Of a DNA stretch of 38,922 nt, positions 32,309-38,922 are shown piece after piece. Both the position numbers and the translations under genes were made by a program. Origin of the DNA: Clostridia bacterium (GTDB lineage Bacteria; Bacillota; Clostridia; Oscillospirales; Acutalibacteraceae). The stretch lies in NCBI GenBank assembly GCA_017631955.1, contig JAGBSJ010000038.1:1-38922 (forward strand). The letters are read 5' to 3'. Positions within the stretch are counted from its first letter, which is position 1, and each line of letters begins with the position of its first letter. The notes under the pieces are model-generated. The model did no database searches. It saw nothing but the letters and a program-made list of their open reading frames with translations, and had not been told where the DNA came from.

Positions 32309-33175
32309 ATGAATTACATAATAATGGATTTAGAGTGGAATAATTCATATATGAAATCTGCTCAAAGATTTGTGAACGAAATAATTGAAGTCGGTGCAGT
32401 TAAACTTGATGAAAGTCTCAATACTGTTGGCACATTTTCAGAGATAATTAAACCAGTTTTATCAAAGAAACTTCGTTCCAGAATTAAAAATCTTACTAAT
32501 ATTTCTAACGACGATATTAAAGCGGGAAAACCATTTTCTGAAGTAATAAGCGAGTTTGAAAAATGGGTAGGGGATGACTCTGTAGTGCTCAGTTGGGGCG
32601 ATACAGACATTCGTACTTTGCTTACAAATGTCAAATGCTTTCTTAATAAAGAAGATATAAGCTTTATTCGTAAGTATGCCGATTTACAAAGATATTGTCA
32701 GTGTTTTATTAATATGGAGAATGTTCAACAAGCGGGTCTTTCTTATGCAGCTGAATGCCTCCAGATTGACGCAGAAAAGTTTCCACACCACCGTGCCTTA
32801 GATGATAGTCTTTTAAGTGCAGAATGCTTTAAGAAGACGTTTAATAAAGATAAACTGAATGAGTTTATAAAAGAGTGTAATGAAGATTTCTATGCCCGTC
32901 TTGCGTTCCATCCTTATGTTATAAGAAAAAAGGATGACCCGTTGATTGATAAGAATGTGTTCAACTGTGTATGTGATATTTGTGGTGGAAATGTTAAAGT
33001 AATTAAAAAGTGGAAATTCAGTAATCAGTCATTCAGGGGTATTTTTTACTGCAAAAAATGTGACCGTGAATTCCGAGTAAGTTTAAGAATAAAAAAATTC
33101 TATGACAGAATTGACATTAAACGAAACTATTCAGAAATCATACACACCGAAGAACAAACTGAAGAAAATACATAA
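32309..33175 (+). CDS. DEDDh-type 3'-5' exonuclease with C-terminal zinc ribbon
   Basis: A 288-residue protein with the exonuclease residues D7 and E9 (MDLEW), D98 (SWGDTD), H161 and D165 (FPHHRALDD), the DEDDh order of DnaQ, KapD and Eri1-like proteins. A zinc ribbon, CDICGG (222-227) and YCKKCDREF (247-255), follows. It is the last gene of the folate unit, 9 bp after folK. Substrate (DNA or RNA) is unknown; the combination with a zinc ribbon suggests binding of structured nucleic acid, which is inference. Confidence 0.88.
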   Translation: MNYIIMDLEWNNSYMKSAQRFVNEIIEVGAVKLDESLNTVGTFSEIIKPVLSKKLRSRIKNLTNISNDDIKAGKPFSEVISEFEKWVGDDSVVLSWGDTDIRTLLTNVKCFLNKEDISFIRKYADLQRYCQCFINMENVQQAGLSYAAECLQIDAEKFPHHRALDDSLLSAECFKKTFNKDKLNEFIKECNEDFYARLAFHPYVIRKKDDPLIDKNVFNCVCDICGGNVKVIKKWKFSNQSFRGIFYCKKCDREFRVSLRIKKFYDRIDIKRNYSEIIHTEEQTEENT

Positions 33176-33203
33176 AAAAGACCTACTCACTTGAGTAGGT
33201 CTT
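33174..33203. terminator. Bidirectional terminator between the exonuclease gene and serA
   Basis: The stem AAGACCTACTC/GAGTAGGTCTT has 11 perfect pairs and a 4-nt loop. On the minus strand TTTTTT follows, making it the serA terminator; on the plus strand the T run is weaker. Confidence 0.85.
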
Positions 33204-33219
33204 ACTTATTGATATGTAA

Positions 33220-34383
33220 TTATTTAATTACGCGAATTCTAATAATTCCGTTAATTTTTTTCAATGCCTCAAGTGATTCAGGTGATGCGCCTGTGTCAGA
33301 ATCAATTACTGTATAAGCATATTCGCCTTTTGATTTGTTAACCATATTGTCAATGTTAACATCTTCGTTTGCGAATGCAGAAGTAATTTTGCTAACAATT
33401 CCTGAAATGTTTTTGTGCATAATCGTAATTCTGTGTTTGTCACAAGTACCAAGTGTAACAGCAGGGTAGTTAACAGAATTTACAATGCTACCATTTTCAA
33501 GGTAGTCAGCAACTTGTTCAACTGCCATAACCGCACAGTTGTCTTCTGACTCAGGAGTTGATGCACCAAGGTGAGGAATTGCAATAACGCCTGTAGCACC
33601 AATTACTGCATCATTAGGGAAGTCAGTAACATAAGAAGCAACCTTGCCGTTTTCAAGTGCAGTGATAATGCTTTCTGTGTCAACAAGTTCACCGCGAGCA
33701 AAGTTAAGAATCCTAACTTCGTCTTTCATAGTAGCGATTGTATCTGCATTAATAAGACCACGAGTACCATCGTTAAGAGGTAAGTGAAGTGTAATATAAT
33801 CACTTTCAGTGTAGATAGTGTTAAGATTATCTGTTAATTTAACATGTTTATCAAGAGTTGCAGCTTGTTCAGCTGAAAGATATGGGTCATAGCCGATGAC
33901 ATTCATACCAAGAGCCGCAGCAGCATTAGCAACAAGAATGCCGATTGCACCAAGACCGATTACGCCAAGAGTTTTACCTTTGATTTCAGGACCTGCAAAA
34001 GCGCCCTTGCCTTTTTCAACATCTTTAGGTACTGTATCGCCATTTCCTTTTAATGTTTTTGCCCATTCAATTGCAGGAATAATCTTTCTTGATGAAAGGA
34101 AAAGACCTGTAAGTACAAGTTCTTTAACTGCATTAGCGTTTGCACCTGGTGTGTTGAAAACAACAATACCTGCCTCGCTACATTTGTCAATAGGAATATT
34201 GTTAACACCTGCACCGGCTCTAGCAATAGCAAGTGTGTTCTTGTCAAATTCCATATCGTGCATTGATGCAGAACGTACAAGAATAGCATCGGGATTTGCT
34301 ATTTCTGTTGCACAAGTGTATTGGTCACTGAAACGGCAAAGTCCTGTATTTGAAATTTTATTTAATGTAAGAATGTTATACAT
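33220..34383 (-). CDS. serA: D-3-phosphoglycerate dehydrogenase
   Basis: Oxidises 3-phosphoglycerate with NAD+ as the first step of serine synthesis. The 387-residue protein has the NAD site GVIGLGAIGILVANAA (about 138-153), LNFARGELVDT with the active-site arginine and IAIPHLGASTPES with the catalytic histidine. It ends in an ACT domain (about 318-387) that in other SerA proteins senses serine. AAGGAG lies upstream of ATG 34383. It is cotranscribed after serC with a gap of 11 bp. Confidence 0.96.
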   Translation of the reverse strand: MYNILTLNKISNTGLCRFSDQYTCATEIANPDAILVRSASMHDMEFDKNTLAIARAGAGVNNIPIDKCSEAGIVVFNTPGANANAVKELVLTGLFLSSRKIIPAIEWAKTLKGNGDTVPKDVEKGKGAFAGPEIKGKTLGVIGLGAIGILVANAAAALGMNVIGYDPYLSAEQAATLDKHVKLTDNLNTIYTESDYITLHLPLNDGTRGLINADTIATMKDEVRILNFARGELVDTESIITALENGKVASYVTDFPNDAVIGATGVIAIPHLGASTPESEDNCAVMAVEQVADYLENGSIVNSVNYPAVTLGTCDKHRITIMHKNISGIVSKITSAFANEDVNIDNMVNKSKGEYAYTVIDSDTGASPESLEALKKINGIIRIRVIK

Positions 34384-34394
34384 AATTAATCTCC

Positions 34395-35477
34395 TTATGA
34401 ATTTGCTTTTTCGAATTCTGCCATGAATTCAATGAGTTTTTCTACACCTTCAACAGGCATAGCGTTATAGATTGATGCTCGCATACCGCCAACAGAACGG
34501 TGACCTTTAAGATTTACAAAACCTGCCTCTGTTGCTTCTTTAATGAATTTAGCGTTGAGTTCTTCACTATCTGTAACAAATGGTACATTCATAAGTGAAC
34601 GGTCTTCAGGAACAACTGTACCTTTGAACATTTTGCTGTTATCAAGGAAATCATAAAGAATTTTTGCTTTCTTTTCATTTCTTTCTTTGATTGCTTCGAG
34701 TCCACCCATATCTTTAAGCCATTCAAGAACGAGTTTGCAGATATAGATTGTATAGCAAGGGGGTGTGTTATAAAGAGAATCGTTGTCTGCCATAATTTGA
34801 TAATTAAGCATTGTAGGAGTAATATCTCTTGCATTACCGAGCATATCTTCGCGGATGATACAGATTGTAAGACCTGCAGGAGCAACGTTTTTCTGAGCAC
34901 CGCCATATACCATTGCAAATTTAGAAACATCAATTGGCTCTGAAAGGAAACATGATGAAATATCTGCAATAAGTGGAACGTCACCTGTGTCTGGGAGTTC
35001 GTGATAAACTGTACCATAAATTGTATTGTTCATACAAATATAAAAGTAGTCAGCATCCTTTGTGAATTCGTTTTTATCAAGTTTAGGAATATATGAGAAT
35101 GTTTTATCAGCTGAAGATGCAACTGCTTTGCATTCGCCGTATTTCTGTGCTTCCTGATATGCCTTTTTAGCCCATTGACCTGTAATAACAAAATCGGCTT
35201 TACCGTTTTTATTCATAAAGTTGAGGGGGATAGCCGCAAACTGAGTTGAAGCACCGCCTTGTAAGAACAATACCTTATAATTATCAGGAATATTCATAAG
35301 CTCGCGAAGAAGCTTTTCTGCACCTTTAATGATTGAATCATAAACTTTTGAACGGTGGCTCATTTCCATTACTGATTGACCGCTACCTTCATAATCAAGC
35401 ATTTCTGCTGCTGCTTTCTTTAATACTTCTTCAGGTAACATTGATGGACCTGCAGAAAAATTATAAACTCTTGCCAT
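34395..35477 (-). CDS. serC: Phosphoserine aminotransferase
   Basis: Transfers an amino group from glutamate to 3-phosphohydroxypyruvate using PLP. The 360-residue protein has YNFSAGPSMLP at the start, LQGGASTQFA, ADISSCFLSEP, and the PLP lysine K196 in GGAQKNVAPAG. Start at 35477 with GGAGG 8 bp upstream; the frame continues upstream without an RBS. The mRNA leader includes a 7-bp hairpin. Two Rex-like palindromes lie behind the promoter. The gene separating serA from lon makes a serC-serA operon; serB is not seen. Confidence 0.97.
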   Translation of the reverse strand: MARVYNFSAGPSMLPEEVLKKAAAEMLDYEGSGQSVMEMSHRSKVYDSIIKGAEKLLRELMNIPDNYKVLFLQGGASTQFAAIPLNFMNKNGKADFVITGQWAKKAYQEAQKYGECKAVASSADKTFSYIPKLDKNEFTKDADYFYICMNNTIYGTVYHELPDTGDVPLIADISSCFLSEPIDVSKFAMVYGGAQKNVAPAGLTICIIREDMLGNARDITPTMLNYQIMADNDSLYNTPPCYTIYICKLVLEWLKDMGGLEAIKERNEKKAKILYDFLDNSKMFKGTVVPEDRSLMNVPFVTDSEELNAKFIKEATEAGFVNLKGHRSVGGMRASIYNAMPVEGVEKLIEFMAEFEKANS

Positions 35478-35502
35478 AAAAAAGACCTCCAAAAATATGT
35501 TT

Positions 35503-35531
35503 TGCAAGTAAATATATGTTAAAAACTTGCA
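35503..35531 (-). repeat. Inverted repeat in the serC leader
   Basis: TGCAAGT (35503-35509) and ACTTGCA (35525-35531) are perfect reverse complements with a 15-nt AT-rich loop, ending 12 nt before the GGAGG. As RNA it would form a short stem ahead of the RBS. Its size does not fit a T-box or serine-sensing riboswitch. Confidence 0.4.
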
Positions 35532-35541
35532 CATTGACTGA

Positions 35542-35571
35542 ATTATAGCAAAAAACAATCTCAAAAGTCAA
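35542..35571 (-). promoter_or_regulatory. Promoter of serC-serA
   Basis: On the minus strand, TTGACT and TATAAT are 18 bp apart with TG one base before the -10. The leader would be about 58 nt. Confidence 0.75.
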
Positions 35572-35575
35572 TAGA

Positions 35576-35593
35576 TAGTTAAGAATTTAACAA
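35576..35593. promoter_or_regulatory. Rex-like operator candidate next to the serC promoter
   Basis: TAGTTAA-GAAT-TTAACAA matches the clostridial Rex consensus TTGTTAA-N4-TTAACAA at 13 of 14 defined positions. It lies 4 bp upstream of the serC -35 box. Confidence 0.5.
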
Positions 35594-35628
35594 TCTTTTT
35601 TAGAAAAATATGTAAAGATTATTTCGAA

Positions 35629-35647
35629 TTGTTAATATTTTTAACAA
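35629..35647. promoter_or_regulatory. Second Rex-like palindrome between serC and lon
   Basis: TTGTTAA-TATTT-TTAACAA has both perfect half-sites but a 5-bp spacer instead of 4. Its centre is about 53 bp, or five helical turns, from the first site. Confidence 0.4.
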
Positions 35648-35691
35648 AGTCGCAGTTTTTTTATAAAATTCTAAAAAAATCATCATTATTC

Positions 35692-35720
35692 TTGAAGTAA
35701 ACGCTATTTTATTATATAAT
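35692..35720 (+). promoter_or_regulatory. Promoter of lon
   Basis: TTGAAG (35692-35697) and TATAAT (35715-35720) are spaced by 17 bp. A leader of about 27 nt precedes the likely start codon. Confidence 0.7.
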
Positions 35721-35752
35721 ATAGTTTCATAATAGGAGTGATATGTTCAAAA

Positions 35753-38104
35753 ATGGAAAACAGTAAAAACTTATTTAATGAATTTAATGAAAAATCCTTT
35801 TCAATGCCTATGGTGGCTTTAAGAGGACTTGTAATATTTCCTGAAATGACTTTGCATTTTGATGTTGGCAGACAGAAGTCAATCCGTGCCGTCAGAACAG
35901 CTATGGAGAAAAAGACAAATATCTTTCTTGCAACTCAAATGGATATGGAATGCGATGACCCTAGATGTGATGATATTTATAATTCAGGTGTTGTTTGCGA
36001 AATTAAGCAAGTTATGAAACTTCCGGGGACTGATACACTTCGCGTTGTTGTGTATGGTCTTTATCGTGCAGAACTTCTTCAGATTAATTCTTATAGTCCG
36101 CATCTTTCTGCAATTGTAAGAAGGATTGAAACTGAACAGGTTTCTGTTGACGATAAAAAGTATGAAGAAGCACTTGTTCGCCGTCTTGTAAGCATTTTTG
36201 AAGATTATGCATACTTTGTTCCAAAACTTCCGCCTGATATCGTTGTTGGTGTTTCTGTAAGAAAAGAAGCCGCAGAAATTACTGACTTCATTCTTTCAAA
36301 TATTCCACTTGAATATGCGGTTAAACAGTCGTTACTCGAAGAACTTAATCCGTTAAAGAGAGCAGAATCTCTTTGCCTTATTCTGACCCGCGAAATTGAA
36401 CTTTTATCAATTGAAGAAGAAATCAATCAAAAAGTTCAGGAGCAAATGGAAGAAAATCAACGCGAGTATTATCTCCGCGAACAGATTAAAGCTATTTCTG
36501 AAGAACTTAACGAAGGCGACGGTGCAATTTCTGAGTCAGAAGATTATAAAGAAAAAATTCGTGCAATTGGATTTTCAGAAGATATTGAGCGAAAACTCTT
36601 AAAAGAATGCGACCGTCTTATGAAAATGCAATCATCAAGTCCTGAATCTGCAGTTGTAAGAAATTATCTTGATAAAATTGTTTCATTACCTTGGGACTAT
36701 TGCACAGAAGAAAATCTTGATATTATTCACGCCGAAAATGTACTTGATGAAGACCATTACGGACTTACAGATGTTAAAGAACGAATTATAGAATTTTTAG
36801 CAGTACGTAAAATTAATCCTGATGTTAAAGGTCAGATTATATGTCTTGCAGGCCCTCCGGGTGTTGGTAAAACATCTATTGCTCGTTCGTTAGCAACTGC
36901 TATGGGCAGAACTTATGCACGAATTTCTCTTGGTGGTGTTCGTGATGAGGCAGATATTCGAGGTCACAGAAAAACATATATCGGCTCAATGCCTGGCAGA
37001 ATTATCGAGGCAATTGAAAGTGCAAAAAGTTCAAATCCTTTAATTTTGCTTGATGAAGTCGATAAACTTGGTTCAGACCATCGCGGTGACCCGTCTTCAG
37101 CACTGTTAGAAGTTCTTGATGCCGAGCAGAATAGTACATTTACTGACCATTATCTTGAAATTCCTTATGATTTAAGTAAGGTAATGTTTATCACTACTGC
37201 AAATGATAAAAGCAGAATTCCTGCACCACTCCTTGATAGAATGGAAATCATTGATATTCCTGGTTATACATACGAAGAGAAATTCCAGATTGCTAAAAAA
37301 CACCTTGTTCCAAAGCAAATTAAAGCAAATGGACTTAAAAAATCTTGTGTGAAATTCACTGATAAAGCACTCAAAGCTATTATCAGTGGTTACACTAAAG
37401 AAGCGGGTGTGCGAATACTTGAAAGAACTATTGCTAAAGTGTTACGCAAAATTGCAGTTGAGTATGCAAAGGGATTTGATGGTAAAATCACGGTTAAAGA
37501 TACTGATTTAGAAAAGTATATCGGTGCAGTCAAATTTAAGCCCGATGAAAAATCAAAAGTTAACCAGATTGGTGTTGTTAATGGCCTTGCATATACATCA
37601 GTTGGCGGTACAATGCTCACTGTTGAAGTTGCAGTTATGGACGGTACAGGTAAAATTGAACTTACCGGCTCACTTGGTGATGTAATTAAGGAATCTGCAA
37701 AAGCGGCTGTAAGTTATATAAGAGCAAATGCCGATAAATACAGAGTAGACAAAGAATTTTATCAAAATAAAGATATTCACATTCATTTCCCTGAAGGTGC
37801 AGTGCCAAAAGATGGTCCATCTGCAGGCGTTACAATCTTTACAGCACTTGTATCTGCACTTTCTGGATGCAAAGTAAAAGCGGATGTTGCCATGACAGGC
37901 GAAATCACTATTACAGGTAGAGTTTTACCGATTGGTGGACTTCGTGAAAAAACTATGGCAGCTTATGTTGAGGGAATTAAAACAGTTGTTGTACCTGAAG
38001 CAAACAGAAGCGACCTTGATAAGATAGACGAAAAGGTCAAAGAAAAAATTAACTTTGTTTTTGCATCAACAGGTGACGACGTGCTTAAAGTTGCACTTGT
38101 ATAA
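35753..38104 (+). CDS. lon: ATP-dependent Lon protease (LonA)
   Basis: A AAA+ protease with a Ser-Lys active site that removes misfolded and regulatory proteins. The 783-residue protein has the N-terminal LON domain (MPMVALRGLVIFPEMTLHFD, about 18-37), a coiled region, Walker A GPPGVGKT (about 367-374), LLDEVDKL and the catalytic dyad S690 (DGPSAGVTI) and K733 (LREKTMAA). I prefer ATG 35753; GTG 35738 would overlap the only RBS (TAGGAG). That RBS is 14 bp from 35753 but well placed for an out-of-frame ATG at 35743 that opens a 7-codon ORF. engB follows by 10 bp, a conserved pair. Confidence 0.96.
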   Translation: MENSKNLFNEFNEKSFSMPMVALRGLVIFPEMTLHFDVGRQKSIRAVRTAMEKKTNIFLATQMDMECDDPRCDDIYNSGVVCEIKQVMKLPGTDTLRVVVYGLYRAELLQINSYSPHLSAIVRRIETEQVSVDDKKYEEALVRRLVSIFEDYAYFVPKLPPDIVVGVSVRKEAAEITDFILSNIPLEYAVKQSLLEELNPLKRAESLCLILTREIELLSIEEEINQKVQEQMEENQREYYLREQIKAISEELNEGDGAISESEDYKEKIRAIGFSEDIERKLLKECDRLMKMQSSSPESAVVRNYLDKIVSLPWDYCTEENLDIIHAENVLDEDHYGLTDVKERIIEFLAVRKINPDVKGQIICLAGPPGVGKTSIARSLATAMGRTYARISLGGVRDEADIRGHRKTYIGSMPGRIIEAIESAKSSNPLILLDEVDKLGSDHRGDPSSALLEVLDAEQNSTFTDHYLEIPYDLSKVMFITTANDKSRIPAPLLDRMEIIDIPGYTYEEKFQIAKKHLVPKQIKANGLKKSCVKFTDKALKAIISGYTKEAGVRILERTIAKVLRKIAVEYAKGFDGKITVKDTDLEKYIGAVKFKPDEKSKVNQIGVVNGLAYTSVGGTMLTVEVAVMDGTGKIELTGSLGDVIKESAKAAVSYIRANADKYRVDKEFYQNKDIHIHFPEGAVPKDGPSAGVTIFTALVSALSGCKVKADVAMTGEITITGRVLPIGGLREKTMAAYVEGIKTVVVPEANRSDLDKIDEKVKEKINFVFASTGDDVLKVALV

Positions 38105-38114
38105 AGGAGTATTT

Positions 38115-38702
38115 ATGAGATACGATAAAGCAGAATTTAAAGCCGCTTACGGCACTTTTGGTCAACTACCTGAAAGCGACTTGCCTGAAATTGCTTTTGC
38201 AGGTCGCTCAAATGTAGGTAAAAGTTCATTACTTAATAAACTTTTCGGACGAAAAAACCTTGCTAGAGTAAGTTCTGTACCGGGCAAAACAATCACAATC
38301 AATTTTTATCAGGTTGATGAGTACAATTTTGTTGATTTACCTGGTTACGGTTATGCAAAAGTTGCAAAAACCGAAAAAGACCGTTGGGCAGAAATGATGG
38401 AAGGGTATTTTAACTCTGACCGTAACATTAAACTTGTTGTTCAACTTGTTGATATGCGCCATCCACCAACAAAAGACGATATTATGATGATGGAGTTTTT
38501 GCAGGCAACGGGCTATGAGTTTATAGTTGTAATGACAAAAGCCGATAAACTTAAAAAGAAAAAAGATTACAATGAACGTATTGAAAAATCAAAGCAAGAA
38601 ATGAGCTTTGTACCTGCCGACAGATTAATTCCATTCTCATCAGAAACAGGTGCAGGACTTGATATAGTTAAAAAATACATTGAAGAATATTTAGGAGAAT
38701 AA
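38115..38702 (+). CDS. engB: Ribosome biogenesis GTPase EngB (YsxC)
   Basis: A small GTPase needed for 50S ribosomal subunit assembly. The 195-residue protein has G1 GRSNVGKSS (30-38), the G2 region PGKTITINFY, G3 DLPGYGYA and G4 TKADK. The frame extends upstream into lon, but ATG 38115 with AAAGGAG 5-6 bp upstream is the start. It is cotranscribed with lon. Confidence 0.97.
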   Translation: MRYDKAEFKAAYGTFGQLPESDLPEIAFAGRSNVGKSSLLNKLFGRKNLARVSSVPGKTITINFYQVDEYNFVDLPGYGYAKVAKTEKDRWAEMMEGYFNSDRNIKLVVQLVDMRHPPTKDDIMMMEFLQATGYEFIVVMTKADKLKKKKDYNERIEKSKQEMSFVPADRLIPFSSETGAGLDIVKKYIEEYLGE

Positions 38703-38704
38703 AT

Positions 38705-38922
38705 ATGAGTAAAACACCATTTACTACTAAAGAAAAACTTGAAGAAATCGCAACGGTGCATCCAACTCCTTTCCATCTTTATGATGAAGCAGGTATTCGT
38801 AAAAATGCTGAAAACCTTAAAAAAGAATTTGCTTGGAATAAGGGCTTCAAAGAATTTTTTGCAGTTAAAGCAACTCCAAACCCATTCCTTATTAACATTT
38901 TAAGAAAATATGTTTGTGGTTG
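38705..38922 (+). CDS. lysA: Diaminopimelate decarboxylase, N-terminal part (3' end outside window)
   Basis: Decarboxylates meso-diaminopimelate to lysine with PLP. The visible 72 residues include PTPFHLYDEAGIR and FFAVKATPNP, where the lysine binds PLP. AGGAGA lies upstream and the gene begins 2 bp after engB, so it extends the lon-engB transcript. The family assignment is good but rests on the N-terminus only; an alanine-racemase-fold relative such as carboxynorspermidine decarboxylase is less likely. Confidence 0.85.
   Translation, partial: MSKTPFTTKEKLEEIATVHPTPFHLYDEAGIRKNAENLKKEFAWNKGFKEFFAVKATPNPFLINILRKYVCG

Noticed and set aside
33896-34426. Plus-strand open frame of 176 codons opposite serA
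   Set aside because: It mirrors the serA coding sequence, has no RBS and its protein is Pro/Ala-rich without family motifs; serA is clearly the real gene.
35478-35541. T-box or serine riboswitch in the serC leader
   Set aside because: The leader is only about 58 nt and lacks a T-box sequence or terminator; a single 7-bp stem remains.
1-38922. Mobile elements, CRISPR arrays, toxin-antitoxin or phage-defence genes, tRNA or rRNA genes
   Set aside because: I saw no transposase, integrase, spaced direct repeats or RNA-gene signatures; all genes have a uniform low-GC, core-chromosome look.

Overview
The window is a 38.9 kb stretch of low-GC, gene-dense bacterial chromosome. Endospore genes (gpr, spoIIP, spoVAE, an alpha/beta SASP, pdaA), Gram-positive gene clusters (hprK-murB-rapZ-whiA, tig-clpP-clpX, rbgA-rnhB-yraN, lon-engB), strong AGGAGG-type ribosome binding sites and YhaM all point to a spore-forming Firmicute of class Clostridia. 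An Oscillospirales/Ruminococcaceae-like gut organism is my best guess, but that is inference. I saw no tRNA, rRNA, CRISPR array, prophage, transposon or plasmid signature, and no gene-free stretch longer than about 300 bp.

Layout. 1-2.8 kb: the end of a phosphohexomutase gene with a 31-aa membrane peptide, a SigH-like sigma factor, a four-CxxC zinc-ribbon protein, an orphan spoVAE and a small membrane protein. 2.9-5.5 kb: rpsT (minus), then gpr-spoIIP and a 41-aa membrane peptide. 5.5-10.5 kb: the exoribonuclease gene yhaM, a DUF2804 gene and a two-component system. 10.5-12.6 kb: trmL (minus), then a 59-aa protein, pdaA and a SASP. 12.7-19.4 kb: hprK-murB-rapZ-whiA, two signal peptidases, rbgA-rnhB-yraN. 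19.4-26.5 kb: thrC, a DUF1540 protein (minus), a phosphoesterase, tig-clpP-clpX and a DMT transporter. 26.5-33.2 kb: a polyprenyl-phosphate sugar transferase, then a tightly packed run of an LCP-like protein, a transglutaminase-like protein, folE-folP-folB-folK and a DEDDh exonuclease. 33.2-35.6 kb: serC-serA (minus). 35.7-38.9 kb: lon-engB-lysA (lysA incomplete).

How the genes fit together. Several genes act on spore formation or germination: engulfment (SpoIIP), cortex lactam synthesis (PdaA), spore DNA protection (SASP), SASP degradation at germination (GPR) and dipicolinic-acid channel function (SpoVAE). Others cover protein quality control (trigger factor, ClpXP, Lon), ribosome assembly (RbgA, EngB, S20), cell-wall synthesis (MurB, LysA), serine and threonine synthesis, and four steps of tetrahydrofolate synthesis.

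The most interesting signals are regulatory. Two Rex-like TTGTTAA/TTAACAA palindromes lie between the divergent serC and lon promoters. A perfect 12-bp inverted repeat runs from the yhaM promoter to its start codon. Nested palindromes overlap the -35 box of the polysaccharide gene. On the protein side the window has an LCP-family protein without its usual arginines, joined to a transglutaminase-like protein and the folate operon, a trigger factor with a histone-H1-like lysine-rich tail, and several unannotated membrane microproteins beside sporulation genes. I found no convincing wholly new multi-gene system; most of the window is ordinary core chromosome.
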